DNA of 64,000 nucleotides from Pseudevernia furfuracea (GCA_022315425.1 JAIUPT010000031.1:1054001-1118000); one strand, 5' to 3'; counted from the stretch's first letter, positions 32,194 through 44,803 are shown. Made by a program: numbers and translations. Notes: generated from the sequence alone by a model not told the origin.

Positions 32194-34560
32194 GGAAGGA
32201 TATGGGAGAATGTGGGAGAATGTGCAACTCAAGAGCGATGGCTAGGATATGAGAACAGAAGGAATTGGTGTGTGGCGACTCAAGGAACTACCCTGAAGAC
32301 ACAGCGAAGCCAGACAGAAAGGTAGACGTAGACAGGAAAGTAACAGCTCGAAGAATGGAGGATCGAGACCCACAAAAGGGAGAGGTAGACTTTTTTTACA
32401 CTTTAAATATGGGGAAGAGCAGAGCCTAAGCAGGATCCATATGGAAGCATGCGGAAGCACTGCGTTCCCGATCTCATTTCTCATCTTGAGAGGAAAAATG
32501 CCGTCGAGACAATTGATTTCGGCGAGCTGCATGCTGTTGAGTTTCAGCCTTGTCTAAGCCACAAAGCCCCCACGGAGAAAGTGTACGAGGACTCGGGAGT
32601 CATTGGAACAATTTCGATATCCGAAACGAGCAATATTGCATAATTGGTAAGTCCTAAAGTCCTATTTGATGCGTTGCGCCGCCGCCGAATGGCCGGAGAT
32701 GCAAAGAAACTATGCAGAGAGGGGGACGAACGGGAGCTCATATCGTTTGGCGAAGGGCGTTGACTCTCTCTTTGCACCAGCATCCAATCCAGACGCACGG
32801 AGGAGAGCATCATAAGTACCAGAACGACTTCCCCGGCCTGATGAGAGGGGAAATCAAGGGTAGAGAGGCGGAGGACTTGACGGATGGCCTGGATCAGAAA
32901 AGGCGCGTTCCGAGGCACCACCCGCATACGACAGGATTTGTAATGTACCAGTGAGTCCCTTGGGCGGCTCTATGCGTTTGACTTCTGATTCCACCTCGTT
33001 AGATTTTTCATCCGTGGTTTGTCAACGCCGCTCTGACCAAAGCGATAAACACGGCAATTGCAAGAGCCTCGAAGGACTTGGAATCCTTGGAACTCAGAAC
33101 TGATGATGCGAAAACGACTCCTGGTGCGAAAGGGAGGAGGCAATATAAACTCAACGGGCGAGCGAAGCAATACATAGAGTATTCGAGACGACGGATCATT
33201 GCAAAAGCCAGGGACTTTGCAGAGACGAATGCCCCTTAAATAAATAGCATTCTTGAGTCCGTGAAGATCTTCTCGATTTTGAATCGATAAGGGGTAGGTT
33301 TGGTGCTCTGCAGTCATGGTTTTGGGGTAAGGGTGTGATGGCACATCGCTTACTTTAAGTGGCGGACATGGAGTTTTAGCTTGGCAATTACATTTGACAC
33401 GACCGTGTAGGATGTTTTGACACCTAGCAGGATGATCCCCGAAGGCTGCGCTGCGCTGCTAGGGTTGGATCGCACCGGACGTCTACCTAGCTTAAAAACC
33501 TATGAGAAGAGACCGGGAAGTCGAGAAGCGGAGTCGAATATGGAAAGATATCAATGGACTCGCATTCTATCGTCTCGTTACCGGCTATATTCTTCTCAGT
33601 TGTTGCATCGGCAGAAACCGTCTCGACTTTTGGGACCAGGCGGCAAAACAAGCTCTGATTCGCTGGCCTTTACAGGATGTACTTCTCACGAACGTTGTCC
33701 CCCCTAACATTCCCCTGTGAGGCCGTCTCTAAGATATTGTATACTTCCCTTTTTTCTCTGGTTTGTGAGTCCATTCACAGTCTCGTGCATGCAGTGGTAT
33801 CATTGTTCTAGTTGAATGGCGGTCAGCATGTCACCTGGACTTATATCGAAGTCGCTATCATCAAAATTGGTCCCTCCAACGTCTGTAGCCCCATCAGTTC
33901 GACAGCTTGAAACTTGGGATTCGCTTTTCAGGTGTAGTTGCCTTTTCTTATATTTAGCTCTCACATTTTGGCGCACGGTTGGTAGACGATTAAGCTCCAC
34001 CGAAGGGGCTGGTGACTGTTGATCAAGCAAAGGCGCGGCAATATATCCTCAAAAGCGACTGATGCTGTCAGAAACGTATCCGCCCATTGATGTCACAGGG
34101 ATCGGTATGCCAAGAAAGCGAGCCTCATTCGTTCAAGCTTGGCATGCCTCATGTTGGTTTGACACCATCCGGGCACGAATTTTTTTCGGCGCCCGCTTCG
34201 CTACTGCATCAGGCCTGTAATCACAAAGACAGCAGATTACCAGAAACCGCAAACACCAGACCGAGCTCTCGGCGTTGCCGTAGGTTTCCCTCTGCACGTT
34301 CTGATGTGCTCCCAGCTACATTTCCCTTCAGTCCAGTCGTATGTCGATCATGACAACTATGTAGTATCCCGCTCATGTCTCATGCACATCGTGTCATATC
34401 TTACCTTCATCGGGCTTGACAGCTCATGAAACTACCTCGGGTCCGCCTCATGAGGAAGCGCTTGTCTTGCCTCCACTTCATAAGGAAGTGCTTGCCCCTC
34501 TCGGGGTAGGCCCTCCACGGGATTCTGGCTCACCGTCTTTGTACGTCGGTGGCAGTTCGC
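32194..34560. other. Gap with a possible small membrane-protein gene near 32.9-33.3 kb
   Basis: On the minus strand, ATG 33315 opens MTAEHQTYPLSIQNREDLHG. A hydrophobic stretch (FEALAIAVFIALVRAAL) lies at about 33030-33075 in another frame, and a third segment (PPKGLTGTLQILSYAGG) at about 32900-32960. These could be exons of a small membrane protein, but no splice model kept them in one frame. Between 33.4 and 34.5 kb no gene is recognised. Confidence 0.3.
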
Positions 34561-36340
34561 TTACTTCCCATTCGTGTCTTTTTTTTCATTCGCTCGCTTG
34601 GGGGCGAGGAAATAGGGGACGATACACAAGACGGACACTGCTGTAATACCACCTACAGCGCCACCGACCACTGCCGCTCTGCGGTCTACTCGTTGCGGCA
34701 TTTCGAGCGGCGACGACGCCGACGTAGAGGATTTCGTTGACGTAGAGGTGTTTGATGTGGGCTTCAGGAACAGACTTTCTAGATATTTACTGCTCCATGT
34801 TGATGGATGATACCTCGAGCCAGCAGCGTATTGGGCGGCCAAAGCACTGGGAGCAAGATATGGCGCAGCAGTAGCTTTATAATAAGTTGGTCCACTGCGA
34901 CGCCGACAGGTCAAATATTCTTCACACCCTCCCAGAAAGAGTCAGTGTCGTTCCTCGCGACTGAGGAACTGTCAGCACTTGGGTTCAGATCACCGATACT
35001 CAACGTTTGTCGGTTGCCGACGATGTTGTATATATGATCTACGCGAGGGCCTGACGGGGCGTAGTTGGCTTTGAACCAGACGAATAAGAGGAGGGAGAGG
35101 ATGTAGACCTCGTCGAGGCCTACGTACCTACGTTATTCTTTTGAGAGACTGATAAGCCGTTGTAAAGTTCGTTGTTCACTTGATCACCGTATAGGAAGAG
35201 TTCTGCGTAAAACAAAGTGATGATCAACATTTAAGTGAATAGAATCTAGCTGGAGTCTTATACCGTAAGTAGAACTGTCGACACTGTTGACTCCGACGAT
35301 ATAGAATCTATCACGGGCGTCTTCGATGGACTCTTGATAGTATCACGACCGAGTCGATGGGTCGAAGAGTGATATGTTAGACACGGAGAGATAGGCAGCA
35401 CCGTCCACGAATTGAGAGATGTCGGATGATATCTGGCCTCCGAACGCCACGAGCAAATCAGCGATACCCCATATGGGCACTTAGGCAGTACCGCTTCATT
35501 CCGCGGCTCCTTCTGAATTTTACGCTGTCGCACTATAGTTGAACCACTCTTGGGATGTGAAGTTGTATAATTGCAAGCCGGGGATGGGGATGAACCCATC
35601 AATGTTAGTCTTCTGGCTTGCGTGAGCGGCAGCGTGTCCGCCAAGGTTAAAGCCGCCCATGTCTCCAGAAGCGACGCACCCTTGAATGAGACGGGTTATA
35701 CTATCGAGAATAGAGCTTGACTGGTTCAGGGATTGTCAGGTTCCACCGTCACTAGTCGGAGTGAAAGACCAAAGTGACTCGAGGGGGATCGTGGTACTAT
35801 TCACCCAGGGGTTCAACCAGCTGAACTCGCCGCTATATGCGTATACGATATTGGCGGCTATGTTGATCCAGAAGCGGATGTAGTTAAAGTTGGGGCATGA
35901 GCCTTTTTTAATTTTCTGTATTTGAACGTCGTCGTTCTTTGATGACGTAGAGAAGGACGAAGATAGGTCGATCGCCAATGTGGAAATCACTATCGGACGT
36001 CCGATATTAGTGACAGTCTTCATGTGGAGTCAGGAGAAGGAAACTCAGAATATATACGAATGTCTAGTTCGATCATCCCTTCGATCGAACGACTTTTCTC
36101 GCCGCCAGCAATGTACAGAGTTTTGCCAATAACGAAAGCTGTCCAGGTTCAGGACCTGATTAACGTCATTACCAGGCCGGACTCACAGCCATGAAAGAAA
36201 CGCCTGACAAGCTGCGAGCCCTGCTCCTGCCGCAGGATCTTAGAGGAGCTATCCGTGACAAATGAAGCAATCAACGGCGCCATGAAGACAAGGCCGATAA
36301 TGTGGAACAATAAATTGAGACCTTGAAAATTCATGATCAT
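34561..36340 (-). pseudogene. Decayed kelch-propeller gene with signal peptide and C-terminal membrane anchor
   Basis: Minus-strand fragments occur in the family order but in several frames. 36340-36149 has a signal peptide (LLFHIIGLVFMAPLIASF). AFVIGKTLYIAGGEKSFD (near 36110) and IDLSSSF (near 35960) are typical first-blade motifs. 35940-35736 has NIVYAYSGEFSWLNPWV. Then VASGDMGGFNLGGHAA and IPIPGLQLYNFTSQEWFNYS lie at about 35690-35530. IADLLVAFGGQI and a DARDRFYIVGVNS segment follow. Next come LDEVYILSLLLFVWFKANYA and IYNIVGNRQTLSIG (35.1-35.0 kb). The last frame, 34914-34561, ends in a Ser/Thr linker and the helix AAVVGGAVGGITAVSVLCIV. At least five frame changes or stops separate the pieces. 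The intact family is a membrane-anchored extracellular kelch propeller; its role is unknown. Confidence 0.75.
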
Positions 36341-38925
36341 TCCGAGACATGAAGTTTAGGGCTCTAGAACTTGACGACAAGGCGAAGAAGATTGGATCGA
36401 AGCTTGTTATGAAGGCTGTGTCATCAGACCACGAGGGGTGAGAGCGTTTTCAATGTCTCCATGTGAATATGACAACAAAGAACATATGAAACGTCTTTTC
36501 AACAAGGCTACCTTGCACTTGCAAAGAAGGAACCTCGTGCAGTCTTTGGCAAGACGGCCTTGTAGACATTTGTCGCCTTGTATGCGGGGAAAGTTCCAAA
36601 AGACCAAACATGAACGACTAGGCTGGAGACAGTCCTGATAGAGGGAGATGCATGAACTCGCTAGTCATATTTACCCCCGAGTTTGGAGTAGGGTAGTAGA
36701 CTAGCGAAGCTGCGCGATTTGTTAGTCGCTACCGTCTCTCGTTCGATTGCTGGTCTAAGCTGGGGGGGGGGCTGTGCTTCTCATACATGCAGCACTGCAG
36801 TATCGGAGCTTCTGGTTCAGCGCGGTCGAAGGAGCATTCATGCATCCTAAACATGCGCCTTGCGAGGACATCGGAGATGAAGGTCTATTTGGCAGGCATC
36901 CTTTGCGGGCAGATATGGACAAATTCAGACGGTAGACAGTAGTCAGTCAGAGCTGGCGTAGTAAAAGTCCCTGGGCCTCTCTGCAGCTACCTCGAGGACC
37001 GGTGGAGGGGATTGGCGCGCATATTACGTGACAGCTGTGCCAACGTTTAAAGGGATTTCACACGTGCACACCTCTTTTCAACAAACAGCCCCCTCAGATG
37101 GGATTGGTGTCCGCGATTTTCGCTCAGCAATAAAACCTGCATTGGAGAAAATCTTGTTCCCTCTTGATCATTAGAGCAGCCGCATTCGTCTCCTGCAGAA
37201 CTGTCTTGGAATTAGGCCTACTTGGAACACAGCAACTTTACGCAAGTCTGCAACAAAAGCCCTGGGCAGCGCTAGTGGAGCCCTACGAGTAGAGGCAATG
37301 CAGTTCTAAAGCATGTCTGAGTGCATTATTTGCTTACCAAAGCCAACAGAAAAGAAAGGAAAAAACAAGTAAGCGGGCCGAGGCCACTCAGATGGAGAAG
37401 CATACCTATCTAAGGATGCTAAAGTCTCCAACAATGTGCACGCAGGACGCGTGATTTCCGACGATGTTATCGCCGTTCGATCTGGGAAATTCAAGAAAGA
37501 AATGCTGTCCAGCGTCATGAGAGCCGATGTTTCCCTGGCGATCCTTCTCGAAGTACGCGGCTACGCCAGCAGCTTGCCAGTCTCGCCACTCAGTAATGCT
37601 GAAGGCAAGTTGCGGTGACCTTGGCTTGAATAAAATTTTGAAGACAAAGATGCGATTTGTACGACATCATTAGTACATGTAATGATAATGGATCCCGTTA
37701 CAGTCTACGTGATCATCAGCTACCTTACCTTAGGGGGGAATGCTCGGGTGCTGATCCGGGTTTCGTGGCGAATAGACGCGACGCTCGAGTCCCATTTCAC
37801 GTTTGATGTCACATGTGTTCAGAACTTCAGAAGTCTGAATACGAGAAATAAATTTGGGCTTATGGATGTTGTTCATACTGTATTGGTGTGGGTCTTTTAC
37901 CCCACCACCAGCCGCCACCCTTTCCAATTGCTTTCCTCAGCGAGTCAGCAAAGCCGATTGTTCTGTGTTTGCTCTGCAAAAAGATCTGGTCTGCTGGCCC
38001 ATGCGGCTCTATTCCGCTCCCTAGGCTTTTTGTATTTTTCTGTGGTCACTGGTCAAACTTCTAAGCGTTTCATTATTTTCGTCGGCTAGCTCGCTTTCCG
38101 TCTTGGTCCAATACATCATACTCACGATGCTCAACACAAGCTTTCAAACTTATCTCGCAATTGGCCAATGATAATAATCACCATCTACACCAACTCGGTC
38201 AATCCTGCCGAAGCTCGTTCTCTCTGGTGTCGGCACGGGAGAGCTAAAAGGGAAGAGCTTTAGACTTTCAAGCCAAGTTACACATACTGATCTTCAAATT
38301 TCGATCGGGACATTATTATTTGTTATTCTCCTCCCCGCGGCACGATGTTCTAGGTCTTGCAAGTATTTGATGCCATCTCGAGGTCGAGATCCGGGCTTAT
38401 ACAGGAGCAGGCCCAGATTCGCGCCGAGACAAAATGTAACGAGGGATAATGAATGACTCAATGCGATTGTCAAGGTATCACCAATAATTTGAAACGCAGA
38501 ACAACCTTGTCGGTCAGAGATATATCAAACGATTTGCACGTTGGCGGCTCAACTCGGGTCTAACCGTGACCTCGTGGCAATTGCCAACAATCTAGCTAGG
38601 CACGAGCCAAATTTTGATTGGTGCTACTCTGACCCCTTTGTGGTCTAGGGTGAGCTCATAGGTCGGGTAATGTTTCTGACGTGCCCGGAAAACGAGCCTC
38701 TCAGTCTACTGTGCCTCTTCATTTGGAATACTTCCGGTAAATTGTAATAATGACTCGTGTTCTTGGCACTAATACGCTCATTGTTCGCCCTTGTTTGGCT
38801 GGCGCTGGTCTGTGCTCTGGCCGGCTCCTTGGAATAGACGATCCGGGGAAAGTAATTGGGACTGCATTTACCATGTGTATTTCCTCCCTCATCCTCAGTG
38901 TCGTTGCTGCCGGTCACCGTCATTG
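36341..38925. other. Long gene-poor stretch
   Basis: Open frames of up to 135 codons occur, for example plus 37682-38089, but none shows family motifs or consistent splice signals. A run of nine G bases lies near 36762. The end near 38.9 kb should include the promoter of the rhodopsin-domain gene that follows. Confidence 0.35.
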
Positions 38926-40641
38926 ATGTCTTATCTTAGCATTGCAGATACTCCAGATTTCGACATCTATGCAGACAGAGGTCCTCATCTCGTTCGAGTA
39001 TGCTCTGTTATGATCGCTCTATCGGCTATTGCGGTGGCTCTGCGACTTGTCTCCAGGAGACTGTCCAAGGTCCGATTATGGTGGGATGACTGGCTGATAT
39101 TGATCGCCTTGGTGAATGACCCCCGTGCAAATTTCTTTCGAACCATGCCACTCACACTCATAACAGCCTTTGACGTGGATCCCCAGCATCTTGATGATAT
39201 ACTGTAAGAACCACACCCATACGCGCATAGACTTGGCGACTGAGATTGCCGTCTTTCAGGTGTGCAGCACTTCAACTTCGGAAAGCATATACAGTGGGCG
39301 ACAGCCTCCGATATCAGGCACTTCTGGACCTACCTTTATGCTTCGGAAATAATCTACCCAATAGCGGTGGTCCTCATCAAATGCTCGATACTGTCGTTAT
39401 TTTATCGCATATTCCATGTCCCTCATTTCAAAATATACGCTTCGACGATTGGTGCCTCGGTCATCTTTTGGGGGATAACCACAGTATGCTAGCCACCCAG
39501 ACGACTAAAGACGCAACAACCGACTGACTTTTTGGATGATCAGCTAGCGGTTGCAATTTTCAATTGCAATCCCATCAACGCTTACTGGGACACCCAGATT
39601 ACGAACAAAGCCTGCGTTACGATTTTGCATTACTTCCTCGGCATACAGATACCCAATATCGTCTTGGATGTCGTGATCATCATTCTTCCCCTGCCTTTTC
39701 TGTGGAAATCCCACATCACTCTATCATCACAGAAGGCTGGACTTCTCTTCGTCTTCACTCTCGGCGGCTTGTGAGTAACAAGGATCCCAGTGACAGTCCA
39801 ACTCGCTGACCAGCGTCTTCTAGCATCATTATCGCGGCTTTTCTCCGTCTAATCACCATTGCCGTCCATAAAAATTCAGCTGACTTTACCTGTGCGCGAA
39901 TTCAGACCCCCATCCTTTAGTGAAGAAGCTAACATCTCCTCGACAGATGATCTCATCGACCTCGGCGTCTGGACCGCTCTCGAAACCAACACTGGAGTCC
40001 TCTGCGCCTGTTTCGCCGCTATGCAGCCCCTTCTCGAACACGGAATCTTTGGCATACTTGACACGGAGCGCCGCACGCCTGATATGGCCGGCCGCGTAGC
40101 TCGCCCTAGCCCTGAACCCCAAGTCACGGAAAGGCAAAGCAGATGGTCTTTGAAACAATGGCGGCGTCACAACACGGCTCCACCAGCTCTCGAGAGCAGA
40201 GGGCTAGGACCTGTCCGGAATACTATACGCAGGGGGAGGCACACGGCTTCGAGTTCCTGGGGCTTCAACCAACCCCTACCTCCCGACTTCCTCGACGAGC
40301 CGTTACCCACACGGCCTGAGAATTTCCGCAAGTTGCTACGGAAGGGCTGCCAAACAGAAAGGGGCTCTTTTGGTGCCGATCAAGCCGCACCTCCCGATCC
40401 CACGGACGAGCCGATGCCGATCCATGACGGGAGGATTGAGGAGGATGAGGAGTACGATGTTGACGACGTCGAGCGCGCGGAAACGGGAAGGCCGAAGAAG
40501 AACAAGGTAGCCGGGATATCTCGGTTCAACGCCTTCAACGACGTGGACAACGTCGCGAGGGAGGAGCGGTCGCGGCGGATCAGGAAAAAGATGGAAGGGG
40601 CCGGGTGGCCGATGACGGGGGAACGCCGGACGTGGATATGA
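38926..40641 (+). CDS. Rhodopsin-domain integral membrane protein, copy 2
   Basis: Six exons are inferred: 38926-39111, 39167-39203 (37 nt), 39260-39483, 39544-39770, 39824-39891 and 39947-40641, giving 478 residues. Membrane segments include VRVCSVMIALSAIAVALRLV, DDWLILIALPLTWIPSILMI, FWTYLYASEIIYPIAVVLIK, KIYASTIGASVIFWGITT, QIPNIVLDVVIIILPLPFLW and AGLLFVFTLGGFIIIAAFLR. The DLGVWTALETNTGVLCACF motif before the last segment is typical of the family. The C-terminal 200 residues are hydrophilic and cytoplasmic in type, with an acidic stretch (IEEDEEYDVDDVE) and a basic end. The 37-nt second exon matches the size and position of the second exon in the other rhodopsin-domain gene of this window, supporting both models. 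The two proteins are clearly diverged, not a recent duplication. Confidence 0.87.
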
Positions 40642-41460
40642 GCTTTTCGCCGCGCGGTTTGATTCCTCTTTTTGAGCCGTTGTTGGAAAGTGAGAAAGAC
40701 TGGAAACGCTTGATGAGCCCGTTTTGTGTCTCGGCCTTTCGCCAGACCAGCGATTCCGCTTTCCACGAGTCGGATTTTCGAAGGGGTTCCGGTTTGGAGG
40801 TGGCTAGACGTTCGAGAGCGGGAGCCCGAACGCCGAATACGTCCTGTGCGGATTGGAGAATTACGGCGAAGAGAACGCACTGCGGCAACCACGGAGAAGG
40901 CTGGCCTAGAGGGGGGGGGGACGCGATGGGGAGGTTGCAAGCGACGCACACTCCGGACCCAGTGGAGCAAAGAGCTGTCTTAATGTAATTAATTAGTATT
41001 GGGGGCTAGAAAAAGACGGAGGATACCAGTCGGATATGGGGGGTGCGATGCCATCAATCCATGGAGGATATGATGGGTGTGCACGAAATCGAGAGCGTGC
41101 TCTCTTGAACCTCTGTCCCTTCCACGGGGCGTGGAACGAGCTGGACGGCAATGCTACCTCCGGCAAACAAACGTTTCGATTCAAGCAGAGGCATGATCTC
41201 ATGATCAGCCAGCAAGCAAGCCAGCAAGCAAGCAAGCAGCTAGAAATGGTAGCTGAAGCCCGATGCAATAATAAATGCTTTATTTTATCTCGAGCAAGGC
41301 TTTCCTTTCCTTCCCTCTCACTTCGCCCTCCACCACGCCAGCCAGCAGTTGTATGTATGTATGTATCTAGCTCCTCAAGCGAGCTTCCTTCCTTCCCCCA
41401 ACCATGTGTCCCCCCTCCCCAATTTTCCCCCCCTCCCTCCATCCCTCCCACCGGAAACCA
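40642..41460. other. Convergent intergenic region
   Basis: It separates two converging genes. GC-rich open frames on both strands overlap and look like chance frames. A run of ten G bases lies near 40912. AAGC-type and GTAT-type short repeats occur at about 41212-41240 and 41350-41368. Confidence 0.4.
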
Positions 41461-41898
41461 CTAGGTGAATTTCCCCACCTCGGAATTCACCTCCTTGTTG
41501 ATGGCGCCGTCCGCCATGCCGGGGACACCCTCTTCGCTCGCGACTTTGTCGACGCCTGGTTTTTTCAAGAAGAAAGGAGAATGATTAGCCATCTTCACTC
41601 AACTCACTCACTGACTGACTCACTGACTGCTACTGCTGATGCCTTATGTGTTGTTGTTGTGTGCGTATGTAGCACCCATACATAGCAACAGTACGTGTGT
41701 GGGGGGGGGGGCGGGGTGTGCCGTGTGAGATTTCGGAGAGTTGGGATCTAGGGGAGAAGGCGTGTTTTATTTACCCTGGTCGATCGCCTTGTCCATGCCG
41801 CCGCCGGACTGACCGCCCCCCTGCTGGGTTCCTCCCTCTTGCCCTCCGCCGCTGCCGCCGGATATGTCTTTCATGGCGTCCTGTTCGATGTTGTCCAT
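41461..41898 (-). CDS. Small Gly-rich hydrophilic protein
   Basis: Two exons on the minus strand are inferred, 41898-41775 and 41555-41461, giving 72 residues. The first half is Gly/Gln-rich (ISGGSGGGQEGGTQQGGGQS). The second half is a conserved-looking acidic block, VDKVASEEGVPGMADGAINK, ending VNSEVGKFT. The intron is 219 bp, long for this window, and contains microsatellite-like DNA. Small soluble Gly-rich proteins of this type in fungi are often stress-induced, but that is inference from composition. No signal peptide or membrane segment is present. Frame and splice signals (G|GTAAAT, ACCAG|GC) fit well. Confidence 0.65.
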
Positions 41899-41980
41899 TG
41901 TGAGTGGGGGGGGAGGTGAGGGTTTGTGGGTTTGGGGTGGATGTGGGACTGGAGGGGTGGTTGTTTGTAGGGAGTTGGAG

Positions 41981-42013
<33 letters not shown>

Positions 42014-43787
42014 TTAAGTGGGAGATGTGTAGTGTGAGGAAGAGGGTGAGGAGGTCGTGTGAGGTGAAGGAAAGGAGGGGTTGGTGGGGTCATTTGGTGG
42101 GGTCATAAGTCTTGGCAGGGGTAGAGTATTTGCTTGGCAGGGTCCTCGTCGTGAACTTGGTTTGGCAGAGATCATCACCTGGCACAGACATCCCATTTCA
42201 ATCGATGGAGGAGAAATCCCTGGGAATCGAAATTCTTCTCTTTCATGTCTTAGGATGAATGTATTGAAGAACGAAAGACAATATTAGATACAATTGCCTC
42301 CAGAGCGATGCGATGAAGCGACAAGCATGGATCAGAATAGGGTCTCAGATACAGCCTGGTGAAGACTTGACAGAGTGTCTCTTCCAGTCCAAATCCTAGA
42401 GGTCTGTTTCCAAGTCAAATCCACAAGGCACTTGCTCGGGAGATGCTCCTCTATATCTTCTGCAAAACCCTTTTCAACGGCCATCAAGATTTCCGTGCGC
42501 CTTTCAGATTCCGCTCTTGTGTGTTCCAACTACTCGGCTATGCGATCGTGATACAAGATAAGACAAGGCCGCTGCCGGCTTGAAAGAACATGTTCGACAG
42601 ACTTGTGAGTTCTTGACGAAGACCTCAAGCTTTTCGCTTAATTCGTTGCGTCTCTATGCTTACTCTTCGATCGTAGTGCAGATCGGTAATTTTCCAAACG
42701 ACAGCTTTGGAAGAGAACTCGGCATCTAGATCCGACCAACCTAGGAGATAGCATACTTGGGAACTTTTCCGATCACGGTCGATTGTGAAGAACATGAGCT
42801 CGCAGATCCGCGGTCTGGCTGACTTGCGGGCGTACAAAGAAGAGTTTGATCAAGAATCCTGAGGGAGATAGAGGAAACGACAGTTTACAACTGAAATTGT
42901 TCCGAGTTGAGCAGAGTGTCCTGCGGCAGGGTGGAAAGTTGACTTACCCTATTTCCAGTAGACTCAGGGTGGGGATACGCCTGCGTTGCTGGATGATGGC
43001 AAATATGCACGCATGAAAGGTTTCCAGGGTTGGTCGTATATCAAATCCAGCTGGACTACGGCCGTGCTTTAGGACCTCATAAGCTGTTTTGGGAAGCCAA
43101 GTTGAGGCCTGGAGATCCTTTTTGCGGGAAAGATGGCAAAAGTGGCGGTGGTGCAAATGGGTCCTTCCCTATCATGACTGTCGATTTCTTTGAGGATATG
43201 GCCTACCTGAAGGAGTATCTGAAAGTGTGCTGGCGGTTGCTATATAAAGCTGATATGTTGAGGAAGGAGTGCGGCGTTGAGCGGAAGTGGGATGCCAAAA
43301 TCGTACGAGCTTTGCAGAGATGGGGCTTTGAGTATGGAGAGGAGAGGAGATGTGGGCTAACAATAATGTTGAAGGAAGGAATGGACAGTGGGTTGAGGGA
43401 ATACCGAATGATTTTGGGTCGATGCAGCGGGATGCTGGCTACACGGCCCCGGAACTTGATTCCGGATAGTCGACAGTCAGTCTCCCATATCCCCCCTCCG
43501 AATAATCGCCCAACGATTGCACCAATACCTCCGTACCACGCACAAATTATTTCTTCCTGTACATGTATGCGGGGGTGATATGCGGCAGGTGTGTAAGGCC
43601 CAATGTAGGGCGATTAGTCAGAGGGTGACTGCAGGCGTGCGATTTTTGTGACCCAGGCATCCCGCCAGCGTCACAGATCTTAATAGATAAATCGCTGCTA
43701 CAGAAACCACCAAAAGGTCAGACTCTCAAATCGTCATATCCTTCACCATTAACCTTGTAACACCGCCCGCTCAGGACTTCTCAGAGA
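41899..43787. other. Gap; scattered frames suggest a worn minus-strand gene at 42.3-43.2 kb
   Basis: Three minus-strand open stretches look protein-like: 43156-42952 (TLETFHACIFAIIQQRRRIP, ending at a GTAAGT donor), 42837-42625 (ELMFFTIDRDRKSSQVCYLL) and 42529-42332. None has an ATG at its start, and I could not splice them into one frame. They may be exons of an unrecognised gene or a decayed one. A (TGAT)n tract lies at about 41981-42010, upstream of the small Gly-rich gene. Confidence 0.3.
41981..42010 (+). repeat. (TGAT)n microsatellite
   Basis: About seven perfect copies of a 4-bp unit lie some 85 bp upstream of the start of the small Gly-rich protein gene. Confidence 0.85.
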
Positions 43788-44803
43788 ATGCTAAGATTAC
43801 TCCATTTGCTGCTACTCGCTCTTTCCAGCGTCGTACCGAGTTCAACATCATCCTCGGTTGGTCGGCTAGTCTTTGAATTCGCCGATCAACAACAACTAGA
43901 AAATTTCGCCATTCGCTCAAATGGCCACCTCGTTCTCAGCGTTGTAAACAAACCATTCGTTTATGACCTCGATCCTAGGGCACATCATCCATTGCCAAAA
44001 GTTCTGCATCAGTTTTCCGGTGTCATCGGTACAGCTGATATGGCCGAGTACAGCTGATATGGCCGAAACGGCCCCGGACATCTTCGCTGTGATCGCTGGG
44101 AATTGGTCGAGCACCAAACTCCAGGCGACGCCGGGATCATCTTCCATTTGGTCCATCAACTTGAATACGCCTGAACCGACGGTGAAGCTTATCACTTCGA
44201 TTCCGGAAGCCGCTGCCCTGAATGGCGTGACGACTTTGAATGGATCATCAGACATCGTCCTTATCGCGGATTCAGCTCTTGGGGCCGTGTGGAGAGTCAA
44301 TGTAGCCACGGGCGACTACAGCATTGCCATCCAAAACCCCTTCTTCACAAACAATTCCACAAACAATTCCAGCCCAGTTCCAATAGGGATCAACGGCGTT
44401 CATACGTCAGAAAGGAATCCTGTATTTCACCAACTCAGCTCAAGGGTCTTACGGTCGTATTCCTATCACCCATGATGGCAGTGCAGCTGGAGATGTGGAG
44501 ATGCTTGTCGGAGTAGGAGGCCCGTCAGCAGATTACGATGATTTTGACATGAATCGGGAAGGTAACGCCTGGATTGCGACCCATCCGAACTCGGTGGTCG
44601 AGGTGACTACGGGAGGACAACAGGGGAATATCACAAGAGACGGTAACATCACAGGTTTGATCCAGCCAGCGTCAGTGAAATTCGGACGGGGATCTAGGCA
44701 CGAGGAGAAAATATTGTATGTGGTAACGGCAGGCTGTGATACAGCTGGAGGACAAGTCCATCGCCGTCAGTCCTTATCCGATATAGTTTACTCTTACCGA
44801 TGA
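43788..44803 (+). pseudogene. Secreted SMP-30/gluconolactonase-like propeller gene, frame broken
   Basis: ATG 43788 opens a signal peptide (LLHLLLLALSSVVPSSTSSS) and then the family start (FEFADQQQLENFAIRSNGHL). The frame ends at a TGA at 44055-44057. That stop is created by a perfect 19-bp tandem duplication (44029-44047 and 44048-44066). The family sequence continues in the next frame: APDIFAVIAGNWSSTKLQA, WSINLNTPEPTVK, LNGVTTLNGSSDIVLIADS and GAVWRVNVATGDYSIAI. A second frame change near 44395-44405 is followed by GILYFTNSAQGSYGRIPIT, DDFDMNREGNAWIATHPNSV and KILYVVTAGCDTAGG. Related fungal proteins are secreted six-bladed propellers, often in metabolite clusters. As written, no complete protein can be made. 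Confidence 0.8.
44029..44066 (+). repeat. Perfect 19-bp tandem duplication inside the SMP-30-like gene
   Basis: GTACAGCTGATATGGCCGA occurs twice head to tail. Nineteen is not a multiple of three, so the duplication shifts the frame and brings a stop within the second copy. Confidence 0.95.

Noticed and set aside
32544..33344. Set of minus frames as a membrane-protein gene
   Set aside because: The segments could not be joined by GT-AG introns into one frame, so no CDS is claimed.
40380..40988. Antisense frames of up to 196 codons at the end of the second rhodopsin-domain gene
   Set aside because: Composition mirrors the GC-rich coding strand and they carry no motif.
41036..41464. 142-codon plus frame with Ser/Pro-rich end
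   Set aside because: It runs through microsatellite tracts into the antisense of the small Gly-rich gene.
43030..43578. 182-codon plus-strand frame
   Set aside because: No domain or signal was seen, and the opposite strand has the more protein-like segments with splice donors, though neither is proven.
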